A stretch of 64,000 nucleotides of DNA, taken from assembly GCA_007922195.1 (NCBI GenBank), contig ML682122.1, forward strand, positions 2,010,463 to 2,074,462, in the 5' to 3' direction. Each line of letters opens with the position of its first letter. Within the stretch, counting starts at the first letter, position 1. The stretch is from Podocnemis expansa. Taxonomy: Eukaryota > Chordata > Testudines > Podocnemididae. The position numbers and the translations under genes are program-made. The notes under the pieces are model-generated. The model saw only the letters and a list, made by a program, of their open reading frames with translations, ran no database searches and was not told where the DNA came from. Shown piece after piece: positions 1 through 10,056 of the stretch.

Positions 1-305
1 TACAGTACCCACCTGGAGAACTAAAGAAAGAGATTGACAAGGCCAGATGGGTACCCCTCCGTCAGTTACTACAGAAAAAGCCCCAAAAAGAAAACAATAG
101 AACACCACTGGTCACCACATATAACCCTCAAGTCAGACCTTTACAGCAGATCATTAAAGACCTACAGCCTATTTTAAAAGATTATCCTCAATTTCTCCAG
201 CTTTGGGAGACGGACTTCTCCTCACCTACAGACAACTCCCGAACCTTAAACAGATACTCACCACTTGGACTTTCAGAAAACCGTTCACAGGTTCCATCAC
301 CAAGG
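1..305 (+). repeat. Penelope-like element fragment (copy A)
   Basis: The first ~300 bases match the start of the Penelope-like copy at 2183-2450: both begin with a TACAGTACCCACCTGG stretch and later share a CTCAAGTCAGACCTYT stretch. Translation gives the same RTPLVT.Y.PQVRPLQQI segment in broken form. The similarity fades after about 300. The copy is cut by the window edge, so its full extent is unknown. It is non-coding debris. Confidence 0.7.
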
Positions 306-1188
306 GCTCTTTAAAAAAAAGTAAGCAAGCAAGTAATAAGTTTTCATATGTGTTAGCTGATCTTGTCACTCGCTTGCAGAATGTCTCACCAATTTGCTCA
401 TGAAGTGGTGATCTTTATTATCATCACTGAGGTACTCAGTACTCTCACTGAAGTACTCTCACTTCTGTGATGTTGGAGGAAATACATTTTTTCATACAGT
501 GCATCACCTCCTTCCTTTCCCCCATACATATCCCTGGAAAATGAGATACATACATCAATGCTGGTATCCCAATCTTGCCAATTAAGTCATAATTTCCTTT
601 ATATACCATGACTTCCAATTCATCTTATGTGTTCCCCACACTCCTTGTGTATGTGTACAGATATGGAGTATATTTCATATTCTGCCTTTTTGCAATTCTC
701 TTGCCCTTTTCAGTGGAGCTGTGATTTCAAATCACTTTTCCAGAAATTAGCCTCATGCCCAGATGTGCATTGGTCGTTTCTTCATAACTATCTCCTATAG
801 AACCTAGTTCAACCCACTGCTTATTAAATTAGCTAAATGCCTTTGAAAGATGCTCTTGCCTGTGTTTCTTAGATCGAGCTCATCAACATGCTAATCCTCT
901 TTCTGGGAACATCAGCTCAGTGTTAAAGAAGCCAACAAACTCTCACTGACACCATTTAACTCCCTTAGGTTCCTTTTCAAAACCCATTTACTGTATTGCC
1001 CAGAGATGGGTGGCAGCATAATCCTATCTAACTGAAGCAAAATAACTCAGAGTGCCACTTAATCTTATCTCTTCTCATTGTGACTCACCTCGTGGCTCTG
1101 GTAACTTTGCCCAGATCCAGTACTAAACCTTTTGTTGCCTTGACACACCGGGGAATTCACAATTCCTGAGCAAGGAATCCAGACCTCC
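306..1188. other. No recognised feature
   Basis: AT-rich unique-looking sequence. I see no coding frame, tandem repeat or recognised transposon end here. Confidence 0.5.
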
Positions 1189-1196
1189 CATATGTG

Positions 1197-1616
1197 GAGG
1201 GTCATCTTAAGGGGCAAACCAATGTGGCCACCAGCTCAGGATGCCAGCCACAGCCTGGCCAGTTGGCCCCAGGGGAGGTGTGGCTGACTGCCATGTGTGA
1301 TGCAGCTTCCAGTGCGGCTTTGGGCTCTCCCAACTATCCTTGTCCTGACCTGCCAGGACACATCTGGCCTGCCCTGCCCCTGGAGGCAGAGTGGCTGGTC
1401 CAGGGGCAGAGTGCGAATGGGAAAACTCAAGCTGAGTTCTAGCTCAGCCCACCACAGAGGGCAGATCAGCTGGGCCCGGGGTGGTTTTGGGAGCTCAGAG
1501 CACAGCCTCAGGCTGTCCTGCCCCACTCCCCTTTCCAGTGTCAGGCTTCTAGCAGTACAGAGGGGTGCAAAAGCAAAAGCTGACTCAGGGTGCCACAGCC
1601 CCTTGAGTTAGCCCTG
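1197..1616. mobile_element. GC-rich non-autonomous hAT-like element
   Basis: A 420-bp GC-rich block sits in AT-rich flanks. Its ends form imperfect terminal inverted repeats: the left end reads GAGGGTCATCTTAAGGGGC and the reverse complement of the right end reads CAGGGCTAACTCAAGGGGC. Candidate 8-bp target duplications are CATATGTG (1189-1196) and CATGAGTG (1617-1624), 6 of 8 matching. CAGGG-type ends plus an 8-bp duplication fit the hAT superfamily. The overlapping reading frames here are GC-rich artefacts. The call is weaker than for other hAT copies in the window because both termini and duplications are decayed. Confidence 0.5.
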
Positions 1617-1697
1617 CATGAGTGGCACTTCCAGCGATGTCCAGGGCTCTGATGCCTCATTTCTCACAAAAGCCCTTAGAGCAAGGAAATTTTATTT

Positions 1698-2175
1698 ATG
1701 TCTAAAGGGGTAGCTGTGTTAGTCTAGTCCAGCATAAAAAACAGTCGTGTGGCACTTAAAGACTAACAGATTTATTTTTCGCATGAGCTTTTGTTGGAGA
1801 AAATTCCACTTCATCAGATGCTTCGAAGATGGGTGAACTTACAGAATGGAATGAAAATAAATGCAAGGGGGTGTAAAACACAGGATCAGGTCATACAGTA
1901 ACAGCAAATCAGAGCAGTTGTTAGGTTCAAACCCTGGGAAGGCTGAAGTTAAATTATCTTTTGTAATGGGAAAAGAACCCATAATCTCGATTCAGTCCTG
2001 CTTTCACAGAATTTAGCTTGCACATTAATTCTAGTTCAGCTGTTTCTCTTTGAAGTCTTGATGTCCCAGGCACATCTCTGGCGATGGTCGTTAGCAAATC
2101 ATTTATTGAGTGATTAGAAAGATGGAAGTGCTCAGCAACTGGTTTTTTTGTTTTGTGATGTCTGATATCAGTTTA
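1698..2175 (-). mobile_element. Penelope-like element 3' end, inverted (copy C)
   Basis: The reverse complement closely matches 2700-3140, covering the end of the endonuclease region and the 3' untranslated tail. Shared landmarks are the CTTCGAAGATGGGTGAACTT stretch, the GGGTTTGAACC stretch and the terminal AGTCTTTAAGTGCCAC stretch. It is joined head to head with copy B at about 2172-2188. Inverted, 5'-truncated partial copies next to a longer copy are common for Penelope-like retroelements. The copy has no intact reading frame. Confidence 0.8.
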
Positions 2176-3145
2176 AGCATTCTTGAAACTACAGTACCCA
2201 CCTGGGGAAGTAAGAAAACAAACTGACAGAACTAGATGGGTACCCCAAAGTCATCTACTACAGGAGAGGCCCAAGAAAGAAAACAGAACACCACTAGTCA
2301 CCTCATACAGCCCTCAAGTCAGACCTCTGCAACAGATCGTTAAGGACCTACAGCCTATTCTAAAAGATGATCCCTCACTCTCTCAAACATTGGAAGACAG
2401 ACCTCTCCTTGCCTACAGACAGCCACCCAGCCTTAAAGAGATACTCGCCAGCAACTACAGATCTAACAACAGAAACATTAAAGCAGGCATACACCGCTGC
2501 AACAAACCACACTGCCAAGTCTGCCCACATATCTGCACAATAGATACCATCATAGGTCCTAATCAAGCTTGCTGCTCCATCAAAGGGTCCTTCACATGCT
2601 CATCTACTAATGTGATCTATGACATCATGTGCCAGAAATGTCCCAACACCTTATATATTGGATAAACAGGATGATTCCTGCGCAAAAGAATAAATGAACA
2701 TAGAACTGATATCAGAAATCATAAAAAAAAAAAAAAAAAAAAAAGCTGCTGAGCGCTTCCATTTTTCTAATCACTTTATAAATGATTTGTTAATGACTGT
2801 CATCAGAGATGTGCCTGGGACATCAAGACTTCAAAGAGAAACAGCTGAACTGGAATTAATATGCAAATTAAATTGTGTGAGAGCAGATTTGAATTGAGAC
2901 TATGGGTTCTTTTCCCATTACAAAAGGTAATTTGACTTCAGCCTTCCCAGGGTTTGAACCTAACAACTGCTCTGATTTGCTGTTACTGTATGACCTGATC
3001 CTATGTTTTACACTCCCTTACATTTATTTTCATTCCATTCTTTAAGTTCACCCATCTTCAAAGCATCTGACGAACTGGGATTTTCTCCCACGAAAGCTCA
3101 TGCGAAAAATAAATCTGTTAGTCTTTAAGTGCCACATGACTTCAT
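2176..3145 (+). mobile_element. Penelope-like retroelement, 5'-truncated (copy B)
   Basis: It carries the C-terminal part of a Penelope-type polyprotein followed by a 3' untranslated tail, ending near a GTCTTTAAGTGCCAC stretch at about 3140. A run of about 20 A (2723-2743) interrupts the endonuclease region. The upstream reverse transcriptase is absent. Inverted copy C abuts its 5' end, giving two ~450-bp inverted arms separated by ~530 bp. Confidence 0.8.
2183..2896 (+). pseudogene. Penelope-like ORF remnant: linker and GIY-YIG endonuclease
   Basis: The open frame from 2183 to 2665 encodes about 160 residues. The first half is the post-RT linker, with a TPLVTSYSPQVRPLQQI segment near residues 37-53. 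A cysteine-containing stretch (CNKPHCQVCP) follows, then the start of the GIY-YIG domain (NVIYDIMCQKCPNTLYIG). The stop at 2663-2665 falls directly after YIG, where this family usually has Glu. A second stop follows a few codons later, and then a frame that still reads LRKRINEHR. The poly-A insertion breaks the frame again before the conserved tail (2745-2896). The endonuclease cannot be made intact. The domain assignment rests on family motifs and was not tested by search. Confidence 0.75.
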
Positions 3146-4853
3146 TTTTTTAACTTTATTTATGCTCATCGAGTGTCAACTAATTGATACCATCAGCTAT
3201 GGGCAACACTCCCAAACCCCCATCTTGGCCTACAGAGGCTCCATTGGCCCTCCTGCAATAGCAGTACTCCAACTCCTGGATCTTCTCAGCATCCTCCCTG
3301 CCACGTCCAGTGTCTGGCCTACTGGCCACTCACAAAATCCCTGGCTCCTTCATCACTAAAGGAACAAGACCCCCCCCCCCCGCCCAGCTCTGATTAACAT
3401 ATAGCACTGAGATGGGATGAGAAGGAAGGCAAATATAAATGTATTTAACAAAGATCAGAGATTCAGGTGAGAGACAGAAGTGTTGAAAACAGAGTTACAC
3501 AGACAATAAAAACTCAACACACATTAGATTCTAGGCTTAATTAGTATGAGAGTGCACTGCCTTTGAAGTTTAGTTTATCCAGAGTTCTATCAGATCTTTT
3601 TTTTTTTTTTCATGAGATGAGGCTGTCAGCTTATACCCTATGCGAAGGATTCAGAGTGACTTTCTGTACTTGTTAATATAGCCTGGAAGTCTGTTATCTT
3701 AGTTTGTAAATAGAGTGCTCTCCTGCAGCTTTAAAACACCCTCTCCAGAAAAATTATACAATCACTTCACTAGCATTTCACAAACTGTAAATCACAGTCA
3801 TTGTGAACTACGTCATATTCAATTTGTCAGTATTCTGACTGATAAATAATACATGTGCCTGAAGGGAACTTACTTATAGTTGACTGAGACTGGCCCCAAG
3901 TCACTGAACACAAGAACATAATTTTCAGTGTAAACAGATAGCTCCATACGTAGTGTTCCTACATATAACCTACAGTGTTTACAATGGCCAATGTAACTCA
4001 GGTTTTCTGTAGTGACCTTCCATGACACCATTTGGTGGAAAAAAAGGATGTTGATAGTACACTCAGGTGATCCCTGTACCCTTTATGCACTTTCTTCCTT
4101 CTCCCAGGTGGCTTCAAGTGGTCACTGTGTCATCCTGTGCAGGGAGAGAGAGAACTGAGACTGGTATTCATCAAAATTAACACACATGTAGGGAGCTGCT
4201 TCTTCTAGTCAAGAGCAGATTCTGACAATCTAGTGAGTCTGAAACTTTGCCCCCTCAAAGCGATAGAAACATAAATTTTGGGTTTCAGGGATGTGTTTTT
4301 TTTTCTCCATGGGCAATCCCTGACCAGGGAACAAGGGAGGAGCTCTCCCTTTTAACTTGTAGCCAGGATTCTTAGGCAGCTCACCTAATGTGTAAGACTC
4401 TGGTTCAATTCCTATTTCCCTGCCAGCCATGGTAATGTGTAGATCCAAAGACAGAAAGCCTGCTTCTTAGGAAACATACAGCAGACAGGTCTCTAATGAA
4501 TTTAATTTGAAGTGGCAGTTGAGTGTGTGGAGGGGATGGGGTTGTGGAAAACAGTGGTGCCAAAAATCTGGTGTTTAGTGCCTAAACCCCTTGGTGAATC
4601 TCACTTTTGTTCACCTTCTCGGAAATCTCTAAGTGCATGTGTTCCTTTAAGCAACCCTGTAGGTGCCATCTTCATTTCCTTTAACTCTTCATTTCTAAAC
4701 ACAGGTTTAGTTAATCAGTCATGGGACACCCTCATCATCTGTCACCCACACTCGAGATACAATGCATACCTCTGACAAACAGCATCCAGATTCCACTTCT
4801 TTGGTTGACAGGAGGAGATCACACACTCTTCATTCCATTTCAACTACAGTACT
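3146..4853. other. No recognised gene; short homopolymer runs
   Basis: Unique-looking sequence between the Penelope copies and the first olfactory receptor. It contains a C-rich run at 3370-3385 and a T run at 3598-3610. No reading frame resembles a known protein. Confidence 0.5.
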
Positions 4854-5810
4854 TTAATTCACAAAACCTGTACACTTCCTGATCACTTTTCTTAAGGCCA
4901 CCTTAACCTCTTGGTTTCTCAGACTGTAGATGAGAGGATTAAGCAGAGGAGTTAGTACTGTGTAGCAAATGGAAAACACTTTGTTCAGCTCTTGCATCAC
5001 CTTGGTCTTTGGTAAAAGATAGACAATGATCAGTGTCCCATAGAAAATTGTTAGCACAATGAGGTGAGAGGAGCACGTGGAAAAGGCCTTTTGCTTCCCA
5101 TCAGAAGATGGGATTCTCAGAATGGCACTTATAATATAAATGTAAGATGTCATGGTCAGCAGAAATGGAGGTAAGGTGAATAAGACAGAGCCCCAAAAGA
5201 TCACAAGTTCCATGTTGTTGGTGTCACTGCAGGAAAGTTTTAAGAGTGGTGCAAGATCACAAAAGAAATGGTCAACCTCATTCTGTCCACAGAAAATTAA
5301 CTGTGACATTAAAAATATTACAAGGGTAACAGACAAAAAAGCACTTATCCAAGACCCAACTGCTAGCTGCAGGCAGAGTTTATTCATGTAATTTGAATAG
5401 TGCAGTGGCTTGCATATTGCTAAATATCGATCATAAGACATCACAGCTAGGAGGTAACATTCTGTGTCTACTAGTGAACCAAAGAAATACAATTGTACAA
5501 AGCAACCTGTAACAGAAATGGTTCTGTCCCCAGTCAGGAGACTGGCCAACATCTTGGGCAGGATGGTAGATGTGTAGCAGGTCTCCAAGCAGGACAGGTT
5601 CCCCAAGAAGAAGTACATGGGCGTGTGAAGGTGCTGATTAGTCACAATTAGTGCAAAGATGAGGATGTTCCCGACCATGGTCATAATGTAGATCACTAGA
5701 AACAACAGGGAGAGAAAGATCTGCACTTCAGAATGACTCCCAAATCCCAGGAGGATGAATTCTGTGATTGATGTTTGATTTTTCCATTTGGTGTTTGCTA
5801 TGGATAGCAT
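4854..5810 (-). CDS. Olfactory receptor, class II (copy OR-1), intact
   Basis: A single-exon seven-transmembrane odorant receptor of 318 residues, acting at the plasma membrane or cilia of olfactory neurons and coupling to Golf. Visible hallmarks: N-glycosylation site NQT at 11-13; GN of TM1 at 47-48; LHTPMYFFLGNLS at 61-73; C103 before TM3; MSYDRYLAICKPLHY at 124-138; three ECL2 cysteines at 174, 184 and 194; SY at 222-223; KAFSTCSSHL at 241-250; NPLIYSLRN at 291-299. Length and motifs are normal, with no stops or shifts. The start is supported by a splice acceptor directly before the ATG and by the 10-residue spacing to NQT, as in OR-2. By eye it is nearest to the OR6/OR10/OR11 group, but the family number is not secure. 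The ligand is unknown. Confidence 0.95.
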   Translation of the reverse strand: MLSIANTKWKNQTSITEFILLGFGSHSEVQIFLSLLFLVIYIMTMVGNILIFALIVTNQHLHTPMYFFLGNLSCLETCYTSTILPKMLASLLTGDRTISVTGCFVQLYFFGSLVDTECYLLAVMSYDRYLAICKPLHYSNYMNKLCLQLAVGSWISAFLSVTLVIFLMSQLIFCGQNEVDHFFCDLAPLLKLSCSDTNNMELVIFWGSVLFTLPPFLLTMTSYIYIISAILRIPSSDGKQKAFSTCSSHLIVLTIFYGTLIIVYLLPKTKVMQELNKVFSICYTVLTPLLNPLIYSLRNQEVKVALRKVIRKCTGFVN

Positions 5811-5832
5811 CTAGAAGTCACAGAGCAAATAA
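5811..5832 (-). promoter_or_regulatory. Splice acceptor abutting OR-1 start codon
   Basis: On the minus strand the bases before the ATG read TTTGCTCTGTGACTTCTAG, a short pyrimidine-rich tract ending in AG. OR genes usually have one or more untranslated 5' exons spliced to a single coding exon. Here the coding exon appears to begin exactly at the initiator ATG. Confidence 0.6.
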
Positions 5833-6124
5833 GAGTAAAATTTCAAAATCACATTTTATTTTAGAGACCAACTTGTATATCATTACAGAAGTGTTCAAAT
5901 CTTCACTGTCCATGATGTTTACTTTTCCAAAAGTGGAAGTAAGAGCTATGGCAAAGGAGATGATTTCTTTCACTTTGGAGCAGGTTGTTTTTTTTGTTTT
6001 TTTGTTTGTTTGTTTGGTTGGTTGGTTTTGTTCTGGTCACTTGCTTCATACAAAAAAAATCAGACTGATACTTCTCTAATCTGAGGCATGACTGCTGTTA
6101 TGAAAATTTAGAGCATATTATAGA

Positions 6125-6625
6125 AATATAATAATAGAATCGTAGATTGGAAGGGACCTCATGCGCTCATCTAGTCCAACCCTCTGCTAAAACAAGGACC
6201 ACTCTCACTAAATAATCCCAGTCAAGGTATTGTCTAACTGGACCTTAAATACCTCCAAAGATGGGGATTCCACCACCTCTCTTGGCAACCCATTCTGATG
6301 CTTCACTACTCTCATAGTGAGAAAGCTTTGCATAATATCAAACCTCGACCTCCCAAGCTGCAACTTTAAACCACTGTTCCTTGTTCTGTCCTCTGTTATT
6401 ACTGAGAAAAGCCTAGCTCCCTCCTCTTTGGAGCACCCCTTCAAGTAGTTGAAGGTTTCTATCAAATCCCCCCTCAGTCTTCTCTTCTGCAGGCTAAATA
6501 AGCCCAGTTCCTTTTGTCTCTCCTCATAAGTCATGCTACAGCCCCTTAATCATTTTCATTGCCCTCCACTATTTATCTGTTCTTATATTCTACCTCTTGA
6601 AAAGGAAGTTTTCCCTCTTTGGATA
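6125..6625 (-). repeat. CR1 LINE 3' end
   Basis: The minus strand holds the C-terminal tail and 3' untranslated part of a CR1 retrotransposon. The segment starts with AATCGTAGATTGGAAGGGACCTC and the TCTAGTCCAACCC block typical of inverted CR1 tails. The 6208-6534 frame (-) encodes [21 protein letters not shown], a conserved CR1 3' region. The copy is 5'-truncated. Confidence 0.8.
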
Positions 6626-7927
6626 GACTTTCTGTACAGTGTAGACCTACCATAACAACTACCATGAGGTTTGAAAATTCTTTGCTTTTGTGAGGTACCT
6701 AAATGGTAGATGTCACAATGGTGACACCAGTGTGTCTCTGTGGATCATATAGTAAGTCAAGCCAACTTTTTAAATATTTGGATGCATAAAGGTATTTTCA
6801 AATGTATTAAAGTGCCTTATTCCCATTGATTTTAATAAGTTTTTGATGCCTGGTTCTTTTTAAATCCTCTCAGAACTTGAACACATTTACAAATTTAGTG
6901 GATGTGTCTACATGGGGAAGAGGTAATTTCTAACAGTCTTTAGACTAAACAGGTACAAAACAATCCAATGATAAGTAGTTTGGGCTCAATAAATTTAGAA
7001 CAGGAGTAAAACATATAATTTTAAAAGTCAATATAATTACCATTTGGAGAACTTAGTAAGGTTTGTCATGAATACTCCATTACTGACAATTTTTACTCAT
7101 ATTTGAATATTTTTTTCTAAAAACTTTCCTACCTTTCAACAGCAATTATGTTGTGGACATCTATGGTCTTATGTACAGATGAGATGACCACCATGGTCCC
7201 TTCTAGCCTTGGAAATTTGGAATCTATGAAAGTTTGCTTTTTAATTCCCTTTTCTGATTTTAAATAGGAGGTGAGAGAAAAAAGCTGCTTACCTTAAGGT
7301 TGATCCTGATCTTCTTATATCTCTTATGATTCCCGTTCAGTCAGTGTTTTGGAAACTAGGATAATTGTTGCACTTTCTGTCTTCAATCACAGTTTTCTTT
7401 TCTTGCTTTCATTGTCTCAGCAGACATCGTTGGTCCTGAGGTTCTGTTTCATAGACACTGGCTTGTATGAAGTACCAAAGAGCCAGCATCTCTTTTGGCT
7501 CCTTTTTTATCTTCCATGTGAGGCAGATAATTTCCCTTGGCATTTTGACTTGTGTGGGTAAAATTAACCAAAGTCTAATCACTTCTGTATTCTCTAGACT
7601 GTATAAACAGAAGTGGGAATTTCCAACCTCAAATGGGAAGTTACGGAATAGGAAGAACTGCTAACTTCCAAAGATGTCTTTGTTTTTAACAGTTAGATGA
7701 GACGACGGCTCGAGCAGTTTTGAAAAAAAAAAAAAAATTCCCAAAACCACAAGGGATAAGTTTAGTGGTGTGATCATGAATATTTTAAGCAACTAGCTAT
7801 AAGATGGGAGCTAACAATCACAGAACCTAGACAGACTCTCATAAGGTTCTAGCTGAGAACTGATGGTTGAATGGGTTAAGAGAGATTGGCCTATATTATA
7901 TATAGACAGCTGAATTTGAACTTAATT
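6626..7927. other. Mostly unrecognised; short CR1 tail at 7170-7230
   Basis: Bases 7175-7226 (AGATGAGATGACCACCATGG onward, including CCCTTCTAGCC and AATCTATGAA) look like the last ~50 bases of a plus-strand CR1. An A run lies at 7723-7737. The rest shows no coding potential I can defend. Confidence 0.5.
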
Positions 7928-7951
7928 CACACACACACACACACACACACA
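7928..7951. repeat. (CA)n microsatellite
   Basis: Twelve uninterrupted CA dinucleotides. Likely length-polymorphic. Confidence 0.95.
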
Positions 7952-7956
7952 AATCC

Positions 7957-8297
7957 CCTCACCCCTATGGGTGGTATGTGTCTTCCTCAACCTTGGGTCC
8001 TCTACCAGAGGCCTGGGAGTTTGAGGGTTCTGCACAGTATCTTAGCTGTTCCTAGCACTGCACTCTTCTGGACAGAGAGCTCTGATGTTGTTCCTGGGAT
8101 CTGTTGGAGCCACTCTCCCAGCTTAGGAGTCACAGCCCTGAGTGCTCCTACCACCACTGGGACCACTTTGGCCTTCACTTTCCACATCTGCTCTAGTTCC
8201 TCGTTCAGTCCCTGGTACTTCTCCAGCTTCTCATACTCCTTCTTCCTGATGTTGCTGTCACTTGGCACTGCTACATCTATCACCACTGCTGTCAGCC
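7957..8297 (-). pseudogene. Non-LTR retrotransposon ORF fragment, RLE-type C-terminus
   Basis: The minus-strand frame 8002-8286 encodes ~94 residues starting DVAVPSDSNIRKKEYEK and continuing with VVPVVVGALRAVTPKLGEWL and SVQKSAVLGTAKILCRTLKL. This is the C-terminal segment of a LINE polyprotein of the kind that carries a restriction-like endonuclease (R4/Dong/Rex6-like). The clade is inferred from memory of the motif pattern. It has no start and lacks the RT domain, so it is a fragment. Confidence 0.6.
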
Positions 8298-8975
8298 CTT
8301 ATTTCAAAATGACTTAATTTGAAATAACTAAAAGTCTATTCGAAACAAGGGAAAAGCCCCAAGTGAAATACCATGGCCAAACAGTGGACTTGCTATTTTG
8401 CTTTAGGGGAAGGGCATGATGGGTCACCTAGCTCCCTGCTACCCCCTTTCCCCACCCCTGAGTCAAGGCAGGAGCAGGGGGCTAGGAGCCCGATGGGGCT
8501 GGGAGCTGCTTGCAGCAGACTGCAAGTAGCTCCCAGCCTGGTCAATTTCACACTGAAATTGACCAGGCTGGGAGCTGCTTGCAGTCTTCCAGCAAGCAGC
8601 TCCCAGCCTAGCCCCCTGCTCCTGCCTTGAGGCTAAGGTGGGGAAAGGAGGTAGCAGGGGGCTAGGCAACCCATGCCCCCAGGCAGGGATCCTGCTCTGC
8701 CCCTGCCTGGGCTGGGTGTTTGCCCCCCAGCCCAGGCAGGGGCTGCTGCAGCACTGCCTACCCCTTGCCCACCTGCCTCAGGGGCTGGGGCAGGGGAAGG
8801 GGCTCTGCTCCCCCCACAGGCTTGCCGCTTGCTCCCCGGGCTGGGGGGGGGGTTGCTGCCAGCCCTGCGCTAGCTGCAGGTGCCGGCTTTGCCCCCTGCC
8901 CGGGCACAAGGTGGCTGCTGCCGGCCCTGTGCTAGCTGTGGGGCTGGCAGCAGCCACCCCCACACACTTGAATTC
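8298..8975 (+). mobile_element. Harbinger-type element remnant (TTTCGAAA family)
   Basis: The left part (8298-8420) carries subterminal palindromic motifs (TTATTTCAAAATGACTTAA, ATTCGAAACAAGG). It also carries the shared 5' core: GGACTTGCTATTTTGCTTTAGGGG followed by the AGGGCATGATGGG stretch. This core recurs at 19935, 22285, 24440, 49590 and 61835. The rest is a GC-rich core (8430-8960). No terminal inverted repeat or target duplication is visible on either side, so it is a truncated copy. Reading frames in the GC-rich part are spurious. Confidence 0.6.
8427..8666. repeat. Long inverted repeat, ~120-bp arms
   Basis: The left arm runs CCTAGCTCCCTGCTACCCCC to GGTCAATTTCA (8550). After a 3-base loop (8551-8553) the right arm begins TGAAATTGACCAGGCTGGGAG and ends AGCAGGGGGCTAGG. 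Arms differ only by small indels and substitutions. The transcript or single strand could form a long hairpin. It lies wholly inside the GC-rich core of the Harbinger-like remnant. Confidence 0.85.
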
Positions 8976-9425
8976 ACAATTCAAAATGATTTGGAAAAAC
9001 TGGTGAAATGGTCTGAGGTAAATAAAATCAAATTCAATAAGGACAAAGGCAAAGTACTCCACTTAATAAAGAACAATCAATTGCAAATGTGCAAAATGGA
9101 CAATGGCTACCTAGGAAGGAGTACTGCAGAATGGGATCTGGGTGTCATAGTGAATCAAGAGCTAAATATTAGTGAACACTAACTCTGTTGACAAACAAAC
9201 AAACAAACCACCCACCATTCTGGGATTTATTAATAAGATTATTGTAAGTAAAATATAAGAGGTAATTATTCCTCTCTACTCTGCACTGATTAGGCCTCAG
9301 CTGTCAGTTGTCAGAGTCTCATATCAGGAAAGATGTGGAGAAATTGGAACTGTCCATAGAAGAGCAACAAAAACGATTGAACGTTTGGAAACTTGACTTA
9401 CAGGGAAAATTGAAAGATCTGACTC
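8976..9425 (+). repeat. CR1 LINE fragment
   Basis: Translation of 8985-9180 gives KFNKDKGKVLHLIKNNQLQM and, after a gap, STAEWDLGVIVNQELNISEH. These match the CR1 pattern NxxKCKVLHLGxxN and EKDLGVxVDxxLxxSxQ. The following bases encode the ARPHL/SYQER-type continuation with shifts and a (CAAA)n run at 9193-9208. The tail of the same or a related copy resumes at 9965. Confidence 0.8.
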
Positions 9426-9964
9426 TGTCACAGACACAGCCATGCTAGGCAGCTGGCTCCAGCCCCTCTCTGCCCCACCCACTCACTGAGAGTCATTCAG
9501 CATGCTGGCCTTTGGTTGATCTCAGTCCCAGCTGGCCTTTCATTTGCTCATTCCCATGGGTGCCCCATCCACTTTGTACTTTTCTTATTTGTAATTCATA
9601 CAATGTGCTGTCAATCAGATTAGTATGCCAACTGATAGTGAATAGGTGGGGTGGGGGGTGGTGCTGTGGCTCATTGGGAGCTTGCCCCAGCCTGCAGTGA
9701 CTGAGACTATGATTGGTTGGCAGACCACAGCAGAACTGAGCTGGGATTGCCTCGAGCTCTTCCTTTGTTCCCCTGTGCTGTGACTCGGATCATGTGAGTG
9801 AGTCAGAAGCACATCTACCGCTGCTCTGTCAGGATCCTGTCTTTGCTGTTTGCTGCTCTGCTGCAGTGAGCTCCCATGCACAGCCCAGGCAGAAGCTCCA
9901 TGGGCCGGATCAGTGCCTGTGGTGGGCCTGATCCATCTGGCAGAACCTTAGTTTGACACCCCTG
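9426..9964. mobile_element. Probable hAT element, only right end recognised
   Basis: The segment ends with TTTGACACCCCTG at 9964, the reverse complement of a CAGGGGTGTCAAA hAT-type terminus. It sits immediately before a CR1 tail. I find neither the partner terminus near 9426 nor an 8-bp duplication of GTTTAGAT, so the left limit is a guess based on where CR1 similarity stops. Confidence 0.4.
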
Positions 9965-10056
9965 GTTTAGATTGTACTTGGTCCTGCCATGAGTGCAGGG
10001 AACTGGACTTGATGATCTCTCATGGTCCCCTCTAGTTCTATGATTCTATGATTAAC
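9965..10056 (+). repeat. CR1 3' terminal tail
   Basis: GGTCCTGCCATGAGTGCAGG, GGACTTGATGATCTCTCATGG and the terminal TTCTATGATTCTATGATT repeat are the typical 3' end of CR1, in plus orientation. It is probably continuous with the CR1 piece at 8976-9425 before the hAT insertion. Confidence 0.8.
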
